This document shows positions 1-11,439 of a stretch of DNA of 64,000 nt, piece by piece. This stretch comes from Parietaria judaica (lineage: Eukaryota > Streptophyta > Magnoliopsida > Rosales > Urticaceae), in the NCBI GenBank assembly GCA_954871525.1, contig OX940862.1, forward strand, positions 41,966,232-42,030,231, in the 5' to 3' direction. The notes beneath the pieces were generated by a model. That model worked only from the letters and a program-made list of their open reading frames with translations. It ran no database searches and had not been told where the DNA came from. Positions within the stretch are counted from its first letter, which is position 1. The number at the start of each line of letters is the position of its first letter. A program made the position numbers and the translations under genes.

Positions 1-545
1 GCCTAAAAGCAAAATCTCAGGAAGAAGTTTCCCTGAGAAATTCACAGGAACCAAGAGAACCAGGGAGTACGGCGATTTTCTTAAATTTGAAGTGTGTATT
101 TTAGGGTTCCCAGGCTCCCCTATTTATAAGAAACTGGTAAGAAACTGGCTCAACCACTTTGGACAGATTATCTCAACAAATTTAGAGATATCCACTCAAA
201 GATTTGATTTAATGATTAAACCAAATAAAGAATAAATCCAATACAAATCTTTTCAGAATATATCATATAAGATTTCATAAATCAAATATTTTATTATTTT
301 CAAGATTACAACACTAAATTGCATAACCATAATTCGAAAATCATTATGATTATCTTCTTATTTAAATATTTCAGGAATTAATTCCAGTATTTAATTTTTC
401 TCTCAAACTCGCAGGTATAAACAGTAATATTTCGGCTTTAGCTGAAAAACTGTTTTGACATAACTCTCAAACCGTACATCAATTGCACGATTCAAAATGA
501 TAAATTTGCAAAATTTGATTTCCCATAATTAGAATCATCCAGTGA
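1..545 (-). repeat. Partial 3' LTR of the outer copia element
   Basis: This AT-rich stretch resembles 16360-16800 in the same orientation. Shared landmarks are a reverse-strand TATA region (CCTATTTATAAGAAACTGG near 116-135), the text around AAGATTTGATTTAAT, and CTCAAACCGT followed by an ACGATTCAAAA block. It is the 3' LTR of a minus-strand element whose 5' LTR is at 15884-17304. The LTR runs off the left edge of the window. On its other side it joins decayed reverse-transcriptase sequence near 545-567, so the end of RT, all of RNase H and part of the LTR have been deleted. Confidence 0.6.
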
Positions 546-3051
546 TCAAATTTCAATTATCGTAAGTTACATTTTGTTCGAACCCATAAGTTTTGATGGT
601 CTCATTGAATCTTAAGTTCCAAGACTGGGATGCTTGCTTCAATCCATAAATGGACTTGATTAACCTGCAAACCTTTCCTTCACGGTATATCTTCACGAAA
701 CTTTTGTTGTTGATCTATATAGATGTTTTCGTCAATGTAGCCATTCAGAAATGTGGTCATAATGTTCATTTGCCAAATCTCGTAATCGAGAAAACAGGCT
801 ATGGATAAGAGAATTTGGATGGATAGACTTAAGCATAGCGACCGAAGAGAAAGTTTTTTCATAATCCATTCCATTTTTCTGGGTTTAACCCTTGGCCACT
901 AATATCGCTTCAAGGTTTCCACCTTCCCGTCAGCTCCTCTCTAACCTTGTAGATCCATTTACATCCGATGGACCTAAATCCTTTTGGTTAGTCTACAAGT
1001 TCCCAGACTTGATTGGAATTCATCAATTCCATATCTTCGTTCATGGCTTCCTGCCGATTTCCATTATCAGGGTCCTTCATTTCCGGGAAACTAGTATGAT
1101 CTTCAACACCGCTTTCTATGAAATAAAGATTATGATCCATTATGTACTCGTAGCGTTTGATAGGCTACCTTAGTCTCCCACTACGTCTGGAACTATGGTT
1201 TCAACTCACGTTTCCTTGACAGACGTTGTCGTTGAAACTGTGAGTTTATCACTTCGTAGTTCCTCGAGTATTAATTTACTTCGAGGCTTATAGTTTTTCA
1301 TATAGTCTTGCTCCAGGATAGTAGCATTTGTAGAAACAAATACTTTCTTAGCAATCATATTGTAAAACAAACCTCCTTTCGTTTCCTTTGGATATCCCAC
1401 AAATACACAGCCGTCTCTTCGTGATTCCAACTTATTCCTTGTTCCCGATCACACGTGTGGGGGACATCCTCTGAGTCAAAGAGACGGAACTCTTCCATTC
1501 CACAACTCATGAGGAGTTTTTTGTACTAACTTTGACGAAACCATATTTAGAATATGTGCCGCAGTCAACAAGGCATAACCCCAAAACGTATTCAGCAAAG
1601 TCGAATAACTTAGTAAAGATCTTACCATATCAAGCAATGTTCTATTTCTTCTTTCTACATTACCAGTTTGTTCTGGTGTGCCAGGAGAAGTTAATTGAGA
1701 TACGATTCCCTTTTCAATAACGAAATCGCTGCACTCATAGTCTACGTATTCACCACCTCGATCTGAACGAAAGGTCTTTAACGTTAAGATGAGCTGGTTC
1801 TCAGTTTGTGCAAGAAATTTCTTGAACTTGCCAAAAGTTTTTCATAGTATATACATATCCATATCTCAAATAGTCGTCTATGAAAGTGACAAAGTATTCA
1901 TAATCTCCTCTGGCTTGTATGTTTAACGAACCACACACATCAGTATGTACAAACTCAAGAGGTTCAGTGGCTCTATGATTTTTTGCCGAAAAAGACCTTT
2001 TAGTCATTTTACCTTATAGACAGGATTCACAAACATGAAGAGACCCGATTGTAAGTTCTCTAAGTTTTCCTTATTTGACCAACTTTTACATCTTATCTAG
2101 ATTAATATGACCCAATCTAAGATACCGGAGATATGTTTCATTATCATTATTTTTCTTAATCTTTTTCTTTAATTTAATCTTAGCTACATCAAACATTTCT
2201 GAATGATAGCAATCCTTTCTATTTGGTCGTAAGAAATACAACCTGTTTTCTCTTCTTCTTTTTTTCTACACACATATGCAAACTTGCAAGTATCCTTATT
2301 TATCCACGAAGAAAAGCTTAAAGGATATTCTTACAAGGATATTATTACAATGCAATTCACGATATTTCAGAGTGCATCCTTGTTTATGCAGAAGAAAAGC
2401 TTAAAGATACAAACTTGCGGGTTATAAAATACATTATTAACAAACAAGTATTTATCACCAAAGTTTAAACAAAGATTTCCAATAGCTATCGTTGCTATAT
2501 ACTCGCAGTTTCCAACTTTAAGAGAAGGCCCATTGTTAATCTCTATAATCAAATTTAAAGGATTGATATTGTTACATGCATGGTAATTTGCTCCTGAGTC
2601 AAACAACCAGTTGGCTGATAGGTCCTCCGCATAATACGCATACATGGATGGTAATGTCTAGTTACTTCCATATTCAAACATATCAATATGGGGTTTCATT
2701 CCCTAACTATCTTTGTAACATCGATTCTTTTTCGTCAGTTTAGATTTGCTAACAACACCTTTGTTCATGAGTTTTTTACTTTCGATACTCATTTGGTCAT
2801 CACAATTTATATATGGAAATATGGGATTATTAAATAATGAAACCATAGTAATCAGAGTGTTTCCTAACTATGATGATGTGTAGAGAATGACACGAGAATC
2901 TGTCGACATAAAGATAAACTTATCAAAATTTGTTCAGGGAATGTTTAATTATAATTTTGAAACATAGTACTTTTGCATTGTACCGAAGGATATACATAGA
3001 AAAAATATGTTGTACTTATTTTCAAGGTAATTTAGCAACTGATACATGGTT
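546..3051 (-). pseudogene. Decayed Ty1/copia pol (protease-integrase-RT) of the outer element
   Basis: Read right to left on the minus strand, copia pol pieces appear in the normal order. A protease-like segment at 2645-2367 has the active-site text WLFDSGANYHACN. The integrase start is at 2007-1801 (EPLEFVHTDVCG, YFVTFIDDY). The middle of the integrase is frame-broken at about 1800-1530. The integrase tail at 1430-1206 contains DGCVFVGYPKETKGGLFYN. Reverse transcriptase follows from about 1150 to 567 (WELVDLP, YEIWQM, TTFLNGYIDENIYIDQ, SIYGLKQA). No piece is open for long and RNase H is missing, so this is a dead copy. Its text is close to the RT at 9874-10536, so the two elements are related families. 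The rest of this element continues at 14208-17304 beyond the inserted composite. Confidence 0.85.
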
Positions 3052-3056
3052 GTAAC
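3052..3056. repeat. Left target-site duplication GTAAC
   Basis: GTAAC directly precedes TGTTGGG at 3057 and recurs directly after CCAACA at 14203-14207. A perfect 5-bp duplication is typical of copia integrase and marks 3057-14202 as one insertion. Confidence 0.85.
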
Positions 3057-5795
3057 TGTTGGGAAATCGGTGGTATCAAGCCGACTTCCTTACCACGATA
3101 ATAACTTCCGGGCCGTCCCGGTAACATTTAAAAATACATTTTAAAGCGGAAATCCTGTTATCGGACCGACGACACGGATATCGGGTAACAATCAAAACGA
3201 GATCTGATAAATATTTCGAATTTAATATTTTCATATTCATTATTAATAATCTAGTCGAAATAGGAAATAAATAGAAAGCAGTAAATGGTCGCATTTATTT
3301 ACCCAATGCATAAGGCCGTACCTCAGTTGACGATTCCGGCTACGCGTTCTGACTTGGGCAGGGCTCCGCCGGTGCTAAGGGAAACTCCTGTGATCTTCCG
3401 GGATAGACTCCTGGATTCCTCGCTACCGAAGCGTGGGCTTCGCTGGCAGGACTCCGTCGCAAAATTTAACTGAAGGTTCTTTTAAAGCTACCGGAGAAAA
3501 ATATCTCCTAAGCCGAACCAGAAAAAGAGATCAGAAGCAAAAAACTCGCAGACCCTAGAGAGAGAGGGAGAGCTCGAGTTTTTGCTCTGGGGAAAGGTGT
3601 GTAGAATGTGTAGAATGCGCTTCCCTTTAGAATGAGCTTCCCTTTTATAGGCTCAAGCTGTAACCGATTTGGAGATTTTCCCTCCCATTATTCGAATTCT
3701 TTTAATTAAATATAAATAATTATTTCAATCCAATGATCCAGATTCAATCTCATCTAGATCCAATGGATATAATTAATCAGGGATTTAATTAATTGAATAA
3801 TATAAGATAAGATCATATCATATATTTTTCGAATTATATTATATATATATATATTCAAATTCGAATTTGTTATTGATTATCTAGATCCAATGGTTAAAAT
3901 TAAATCTTAAACCAATCCAATGGGTCAAATCAATTAGGGATAAAGTCAAATACCCTAGGGTTTTACAAAACCCTAATTCGAACTTTTATCCTTATATTTA
4001 TTCGAATTTTAATATCATATATATAATGTTAATTAATTTCTAATCCGACGGTTTAAAGATTAGATCTAAAAACCGATCCAACGGACAGAATTAATTAAGC
4101 TAATTCGAAATACCTAAACTTGGTCACCAAGTTTCAATTTCGAATTACATTAGGGTTTGAATCAATTATCTCAATCCAACGGTTGATACTAAATCATCAC
4201 CGATCCAATGGATTAAATTGATTTTAGGGTTTTTGCCATTATACCAGACTTCAGGTATTTATGCCGCAAAAATAAAATCTTTCAATATTGGTTATTCGAA
4301 TTTATCTAGGGTTTGTTATAATCAAACCCTAATTCGAAATACACATTGAATAATACATGAATATATATTATTTATTTATTAATATAAATCCTTTAATTAT
4401 TAATTAATTATTAATAAGATATTAATAATCAAATCCAAATAATCAAATTATATTAATAAGCCCTGATCTCTTTATCACACATTAAATGTCATGGTGCAAC
4501 ACCATCATTTAAATTCGTGACATGTGATTTAATTTCAAAGTTTATCGAACCGAGTCATAAACTTAGAAAATCCATAAATCACAAACCGTAAGTCAGAATG
4601 ACTTGGTTCAAAAAGAAAAGTTGCTTAGAATTTAATTTAGAACAATATGGTGGTGTTCTAAAATCTAAATTCTAACTTTCTTTTTATCAGTTACTTTCGT
4701 GTACCAAAATATGATACTTTTGCCACGCTATCGATAAAACTATCTGACGTTTGTCACAGACTTGTCAGTTTTATAAGTCGAGCCAAATGATTAAACATTA
4801 TCCAGAATGTATTTTAATCACGTACGTATCATCCGTTACGGAGCTATCCTGGGGACCATGGACCCGTATCACTTAAGCTCCAACAAACTGCTAGTTGTTC
4901 GTCAAACCTCGAAGTGATTCCACTATAGACCCGAGGCTGCACTCTTTAGTCATACGGTATATATTATTCCCTTATATACAGCAGGGTGTCCATTAGATTC
5001 AATCAAATACCGATTATTGTCCTTTCACTTGATGACCCACACATGAGCAGGCGGTTTATACCGTAATGCCCCTCAATGCATTTTCATCCTTGACTCAGCC
5101 AGTAATATTATGAGTAACCCACTTATGGTTTCGATTCATAAGTTGCGCACGGGTACCTCTCACTTCTCACCACTGACAATCAAGGGAATCATCATGACTC
5201 TGAAGAGAGCTGTGTGATGCCCATATCTATGATCAAGCAATCCTTACTACTGACTATCATGTTCCCAAAATAATAGTGTTGGGAACAGCGGTAATGTCTT
5301 GTGTTCTTTAACGGTTAAATCAAAGAACAATCAAGCCAGCAGCTTGGACTCATGACCACTCAGGACTTAGAACTAATATCCATTTGATCATCATTTTGCG
5401 ACTCAACTACAAGTTGTCAGTGACGATCTTATATGACAACTTTCTTGAGTTTAAGTCAGGTCCAGTCCAGTATGAAGACGCTTCATATTTAATGCACTTC
5501 TAGTGAGTGTAGACACACACAAAATCCAGAATAGGATTGTCACTTAAGTCACATTAATGACCTTACCGATTAATGGGCTCCCACCCAGTTAATCAGGTCA
5601 CGGACATTTTAAGTTCATTTATTATGTTTATTAATTCTTCCTCACATGACTCCTTTGTGATAATAATAACATAATTGCATCCTTTATGAACTAAGGAATC
5701 AAACATTCTATTTTACTCTACAGAAACTATAATAAGATTAACATAATAAGTACCATCTTTATTCAACGACTTGTCATAATCTTTTACAAATGGAT
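3057..5795 (-). repeat. Minus-oriented long LTR, nearly complete
   Basis: It begins TGTTGGGAAATCGG (the reverse complement of an LTR 3' end) and runs to GGATAAATAT at 5795. The last 27 or so bases expected, ending GTCCAACA as at 14202, are missing. The reverse-strand TATA region lies near 3645. Compared with 5796-6497 it carries an extra GTAGAATG-type short duplication near 3600-3640. Confidence 0.85.
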
Positions 5796-6497
5796 AAATA
5801 TATCCATTGGATCTAGATGAGATTGAATCTGGATCATTGGATTGAAATAAATATTTATATTTAATTAAAAGAATTGGAATAATGGGAGGGAAAATCTCCA
5901 AATCGGTTACAGCTTGAGCCTATAAAAAGGAGGCTCATTCTACACATCCAACACACCTTTCCCCAGAGTAAAAAATCGAGCTCTCCCTCTCTCTTTAGGG
6001 TCTGCGAGTTTTTTGCTTCTGATCTCTTTTTCTGGTTCGGCTTAGGAGATATTTTTCTCCGGTAGCTTTAAAAGAACCTTCAGTTAAATTTTGCGACGGA
6101 GTCCTGCCAGCGAAGCCCACGCTTCGGTAGCGAGGAATCCAAGAGTCTATCCCGTAAGATCACGGGAGTTTCCCTCAGCACCGGCGGAGCCCTGCCCAAT
6201 TTCAGAACGCGCAGCCGGAATCGTCAACTGAGGTACGACCTTATGCATTGGGTAAATAAATGCGACCATTTACTGCTTTCTATTTATTTCCTATTTCGAC
6301 TAGATTATTAATAATGAATATGAAAATATTAAATTCGAAATATTTATCAGATCTCATTTTGATTGTTACCCGATATCCGTGTCGTCGGTCCGATAACAGG
6401 ATTTCCGCTTTAAAATGAATTTTTAAATGTTACCGGGACGGTCCGGAAGCTATTATCGAGGTAAGGAAGTCGGCTTGATACCACCGATTTCCCAACA
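5796..6497 (+). repeat. Plus-oriented partial 5' LTR (3' end only)
   Basis: This is the reverse complement of about 3057-3771, nearly identical over 700 bp. It contains a TATA box (CCTATAAAAAGG, 5919-5930) and ends CCCAACA at 6491-6497, directly before the primer-binding site. The upstream three quarters of the LTR are absent. The join to the preceding minus LTR shares about 3 bp (TAT). Confidence 0.85.
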
Positions 6498-6499
6498 AT

Positions 6500-6511
6500 T
6501 GGTATCAGAGC
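6500..6511 (+). other. Primer-binding site, initiator-Met tRNA type
   Basis: TGGTATCAGAGC lies two bases after the LTR end. It matches the usual plant LTR-retrotransposon primer site, complementary to the 3' end of initiator methionine tRNA. Confidence 0.9.
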
Positions 6512-8366
6512 TATGGTTCCAGGATAAATAATTTCGAAATTTAATTTAAAGGTTTAAAAGAATTATTTGATGAATAAATTAATAATTAAAATTGAAATTT
6601 ATTTCTAGATATTTTAATTTTTAATTTAAAATTAGATTATTTCCCGACCCGAAAAATCGTGACGGGAAAGTAGGGCGGGCTGCTAGGCGCAGCCCAGTCC
6701 GTGGCTAAAGGGAACCAGGGGCTGCCGCTGCAGCCCCAGGGTCGAAACCCTAAAAGCCACGGGCCAGGCCCGTGGCAAGGCCCACGCCAGGGCGAGGCCC
6801 AGGGCGAAACCCTTGCGGGTTGCCCTGGCGCGCAGCGCCTGGGCCTCGCGGGCTGACCTGCGGCCCACGCTGCTTGGCAGCGGAACGGGCCAGCGGACCC
6901 AGCGCGAGGTGGGCGCTGCCCTGGCCTTCCCGAATGGCTGGGCGTGGCTTTTCCTAGGGACGTGGGCCCGGGCTTAGGCCCGGAGGGCACACGCACATAA
7001 TTTTAATTATGGGTCGGAATTTATTCCGACCCGGATCCTTAGGAATAATTAAATATTAATTGAAATTGAACAATTATGAATTAATAAAATATGGATGTTA
7101 TTTATGGTTAAGTAACATTGACTTATTTTATATAATTCATAAAATTAAATATGGATATTATTTATTGAATAAATAATATTGTCTTATTTAATATTAAAAT
7201 ATGGATGATAATTCTTAGGAATAATATCATTGACTTATTTTAAAATTTCATAAATAATTAATTATAAGCCATAGTATAAATTAATGATTATTCTTAGAGA
7301 ATGGGAATCATTAAAATCTAATTATATATATTCATCATAGATATAATTTATAGTAACCTATTTTCATAACCCATAAACATAGTGCTTATGTTTGATCATT
7401 ATTAATATGTCGATTTAAGGATAGATATGAATAGTAAAGAGTAAATGTAAAGTGGCCATTATTAATCGGAAAAATCTCAACCATACAATCTTGTCTGAGG
7501 AAGAGGCAATCAAAAGTGGGGCCAGTTCACCATCCACTTCTGGGTGACCGATTAGGACCCCTCCCATCTACCTGGAGAAAGTATGATTGACCTATCACTA
7601 CCGATGTAATAATGAACACTATAAACAATGAGGCCTTATGTATAATTACGTGCAGTAATTAATAAAGCCAAAATATAAACTTTTAATAGTCATTAAAGGA
7701 AAGTTTATAATAAGTTTTAATTAACTTATGATAAAAGTTAAAAAAACGTTATTTAACAAAAAACAATGGCAAGTATAGAATAAACAATAAAAAGGTCTCC
7801 ATTATTACTGTCACATGGTCTGCTGACCACACCGCCTCGAGTCACCCTAGAGTGACCACTCCTCTTAAGGAAAGGTGTGCATGTGGAAGGTTTGGCACCG
7901 TGAAAGTTTCAAAAGAATATGGGGACGGAGGAATCTTGGAAATGGACCGTGAGTCACCTTAGAGTGACCATTCCTTAAGGACGACGTTTTCAAGAGGATT
8001 CCGAGAACCGAAAATAATGGGTTAAGCTTGCACGGAAGTTGGTACTTCCCGACCGTCTATGATGATAGTTAATAATCATAAAGAACTGTGGTGGTTCTTA
8101 ATTTTGAATATTAATTAAGTTTATGACTAAAACTTAGTTCAACCAAACTACACAGTTGATACCGCGAGTCACCTTAGAGTGACCATGCCTTAAGGACGGC
8201 AACGATGTGTACAGTCGGTTGAATTATCATGAAATAGTCCAAGGGTTTATTAACGTTTTCCCGAGAACATGTTTGCATCATGTGACTATTTCGAATCAAC
8301 TTAATTACCCAAAACATTCTACCTATAATAAAGTTTAATAAGTTTCTTTTTCAATGCCAGTTTAAA
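6512..8366 (+). other. Long untranslated leader with GC-rich island and hairpin repeats
   Basis: About 1.85 kb separates the primer site from gag. A GC-rich island (about 6655-6990) sits in otherwise AT-rich DNA; the open frames inside it look incidental. Three copies of the dyad GTCACC(C/T)TAGAGTGAC lie at 7841-7856, 7953-7968 and 8168-8183. Each is followed within about 10 bases by a CTTAAGG-containing palindrome. The spacings are 112 and 215 bp. A weak fourth copy may lie near 7528-7552. Confidence 0.7.
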
Positions 8367-9203
8367 ATGTCGAATCCAATTATGTGACTGCTTTCGAACA
8401 ACACTCTACATGGAAGTAATTTTCCAAAGTGGAAAAGCAACATCAACATTGTTCTTATCAGCGAGAACATTCGCTTTGTTCTTGTTGATGAATGTCCCAC
8501 TGCACCGGGTACTGGCAGCGCCAGAGGTGTAAAGGAACTCTATGATTCTTGGATGCAAGCGAATAGTCGTGCTAAGGCATACATGCTTGCTAGCATGGCA
8601 GATTCGTTGAGAATCAAGTTAGAGGTCAAGGACACTGCTTATGAAATCATGGAATCCCTTCAAGGGATGTATGGTAAGCAGTCTGAGCAAGCTCAACATG
8701 AAGCGACTCGTCGCTACATGAATGCCAAGATGAAATCAGGCACGTATGTTTGTGACCATGTCATGAGCATGACGAACTGGTTCAATGAGGCTGAGCTGCA
8801 CGGGGCCGAGGTGGATGAGAAATCTCAGATCAGCATTATTCTTAATTCGCTGTCACCTGAGTTTGTTCCATTCACCAGCAATTACATTATGAACAAACTG
8901 AAATACGGTTTGACACAGTTTATTAATGAATTGCAAACCTTTGAGGACATCTCGGGTCTGATCAAGAAGAAATCCGAATTGAACATTGCGTTCAAGAAAG
9001 GATACCAGTCGAACAACCCGAAGATGAAGAAAAGGCCTAGTCCTAAGAAAAAGTGGAAAAAGAATTTCCAGCCAAAAATGGGTGGCAAGAAAGATGCTGC
9101 TAGAGGAAGTTGCTTCCTATGCAAGGAAGAGGGACATTGGAAAAGAGATTGTCCCAAATTCCAAAGTGAAAAGAAGAATGAAACTAGTGAGTATCTCACC
9201 TGA
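8367..9203 (+). pseudogene. Copia gag pseudogene with CCHC zinc knuckle
   Basis: The frame starts at ATG 8367 (MSNPIM) and is interrupted by TGA at codon 7 (8385-8387). It then reads open to a stop at 9201-9203. It shows the copia gag (UBN2/DUF4219-type) pattern: LHGSNFPKWK near the start, YEIMESLQGMYG, RRYMNAKMKSGTYV in the middle, a basic linker, and one zinc knuckle CFLCKEEGHWKRDC (C-X2-C-X4-H-X4-C, about residues 249-262). Gag would form the particle shell and bind element RNA. In a complete copia element gag runs on into protease; here it stops and the protease is absent. Translation from the internal ATG at 8553 remains possible but would lack the N-terminal part. Confidence 0.85.
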
Positions 9204-9804
9204 TAAGTTTCTTTAATACACATTTTTTTAGAAAGTCTTTTCTCCAAAGATCTAAAACTGAAAAAAATGTGATATTCTTTGTTTTTCAGCAGCAGCTAAG
9301 GAGTGATTGCCAGAAATCAACCGAGAGACTCGGAGAACCCTAAAGGCAGATAATGAAGATTTGATTTTATTCTTAACATGTATGGATCCAAAATTGAAGG
9401 GCGATTTGAAAACCCTTCAATATTTATTTCAGACAATTCTATTTTTAATAAATTTATTTTTTGCTGATCCTATACATCTTGAGTAAATGTCTTAAATCTT
9501 CATATCTTAAAGATGAAGCCCTAAAGCAAGGGTTAACATCTTAATCATAATGATGAGAAATCATTTTGATGGAAATTCATGACAATAAGGAAGATTGTTG
9601 TTGTACTTAATTGATAACAGTGATCGTTGTCAAAAGGGAGAGTGGAAAAACACGGTCCCAGGATCAGAACCAAGTGATACTCAGACGTAGTGGGAGGTTG
9701 AGATCAATAACACTACGAGTAGTCACTATAAGAGTTTCATTAGAAACTCTGGGAATACTCAGACGTAGTGGGAGGTTCTTTTGAACGGTTAAACACTACG
9801 AGTA
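9204..9804 (+). other. Deleted protease-integrase interval
   Basis: Protease and integrase are expected between gag and RT, but only 600 bp of non-coding, AT-rich sequence is present. A short direct duplication reads ACTCAGACGTAGTGGGAGGTT near 9684-9703 and again near 9758-9777, each followed by ACACTACGAGTA. No protease DSGA or integrase motifs are seen. Confidence 0.6.
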
Positions 9805-11424
9805 AACCCAGTTGTTTTTGACCTAGCTGTTACAAACACTAGTGTTGAAGATCCGACAAGCTTCAAGGAAGCTATGATGGATCCTGATAAGGGAGAATGG
9901 CAGGAAGCCATGAACCAAGAAATAGAATCAATGGATTCTAATGAAGTCTGGGAACTTGTAGACCTACCTGATGGCTTCAAAACCATAGGGAATAAATGGG
10001 TATACAAGAGAAAGAGAGGAGTTGACGGGAAGGTTGAAACCTTCAAGGCTAGACTAGTGGCAAAGGGTTTTACCCAGAGAGAAGGTATTGATTTCGATGA
10101 GACCTTCGCTCCAGTCGCTAAGTATAAGTCCATCCGGATTCTCATGGCCATAGCCTGTAGTCTCAATTACGAGATATGGCAGATGGACGTCAAAACCGCA
10201 TTCCTGAACGGGTACATTGACGAGAACATCTATATGGACCAACCAGAAGGGTTCGTGCAACAGGGTCAAGAAGGGAAAGTTTGCAGATTACTCAAGTCCA
10301 TTTATGGATTGAAGCAAGCTTCCAACTGGAATCTAAGGTTTGATGAGACCATCAAGACCTATGGGTTCGTTCAGAATGAAACTGAAGCCTGCATTTATAA
10401 ACTCAACGATGAGTCCGTGGAAATTTTTCTTGTTCTATACGTCGATGATATTCTTCTCATTGGAAACAGTGTGAAAAGATTATCAGACGTGAAAGCGTGG
10501 CTATCTACGCAATTCCAAATGAAGGATATGGGATAAGCCAGTTATGTTCTTGGGATCCGTATCTTTAGGGATCGCAATAACAGGCTTCTAGCCTTGTCAC
10601 AAGCAGCTTACATTGATAAGGTGCTTGAACGTTTTGCAATGGCAAACTCCAAGGGTGGTAACTTACCAACCAGGCATGGAGTGTTCCTTAGCAGGAACCA
10701 GTGTCCAACTTCTCCGGAAGAGCAAGACGAGATGAGGCGGGTACCCTATGCTTCAGCAGTGGGAAGTCTGATGTACGCTATGCAGTGTACAAGACCAGAC
10801 ATCTGTTACGCTGTGGGAATGGTTAGTAGATACCAATCCAACCCTGGTATGCCTCACTGGATTGCAGTGAAGAACATTCTCAAGTATCTTCGGAGAACAA
10901 GAAACTATATGTTAGTGTTTTCAGGAACAGATCTGAATCCACTAGGGTACACTGACTCTGATTTTATGTCTGACAAAGACGCGAGAAAATCAACTTCGGG
11001 AGCAGTGTACACCCTTGCTGGTGGAGCGATATTCTGGAGAAGCGTAAAGCAATCCTGTATCGCAGATTCCACTATGGAAGCTGAATATGTGGCTGCATGT
11101 GAAGCAGCCAAAGAATCAGTTTGGCTAAAGAATTTCTACTTGGAACTGGGTGTAGTCCCAGATGTAGATGGACCACAAACTCTATACTGTGATAACAGTG
11201 GAGCTGTGGCCAATTCGAAAAAGCCCCGAGACCATAACAAAGCAAAACATATAGAAAGGAAATACCATCTCATTAGAGAGATAGTATGTCGAGGGGACGT
11301 ACGGGTTGTGAAAATAGCATCGGAGGACAATCTGGCTGATCCATTTACCAAGACGTTGCCAGAGAAAATATTCAGGAGGCATCTAGATAATATGGGCGTG
11401 AAAGACATGAGTCATCTTCTTTAA
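9805..11424 (+). pseudogene. Copia reverse transcriptase-RNase H with one in-frame stop
   Basis: One reading frame runs from about 9805 to the stop at 11422-11424 and is broken only by TAA at 10534-10536. RT motifs appear in order: WELVDLPDGFKTIGNKWVYK, KARLVAKGFTQ, FDETFAPVAK, QMDVKTAFLNG, KSIYGLKQA and the catalytic YVDD (LVLYVDDILLIGN). RNase H follows, with GYTDSDF, STSGAVYTLAGGAIFW, STMEAEYVAACEA, the tail LYCDNSGAVANSKK and DPFTKTLPEK. RT copies element RNA into DNA and RNase H removes the template. With integrase and protease gone this body cannot move unaided. Confidence 0.92.
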
Positions 11425-11427
11425 GTA

Positions 11428-11439
11428 CAAGTGGGAGAT
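11428..11439 (+). other. Polypurine tract
   Basis: CAAGTGGGAGAT directly precedes the LTR start TGTTGG at 11440. This is the usual plant copia site for plus-strand DNA priming. Confidence 0.85.

Noticed and set aside
892..1173. 93-residue plus-strand frame
   Set aside because: It is antisense to copia reverse-transcriptase sequence.
6637..6996. Overlapping open frames on both strands in a GC-rich patch
   Set aside because: The patch lies in a retroelement leader, several frames are open at once, and low-complexity Ala/Gly/Pro/Arg composition with no domain indicates GC bias.
7841..8183. CRISPR-like spaced repeats
   Set aside because: There are only three 16-bp dyads at uneven spacing in a plant retroelement leader; no array or cas genes are present.
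9204..9300. Possible intron between gag and pol
   Set aside because: A GT-like start and TTTTTCAG end are present, but no downstream protease frame exists to join, so splicing cannot be supported.
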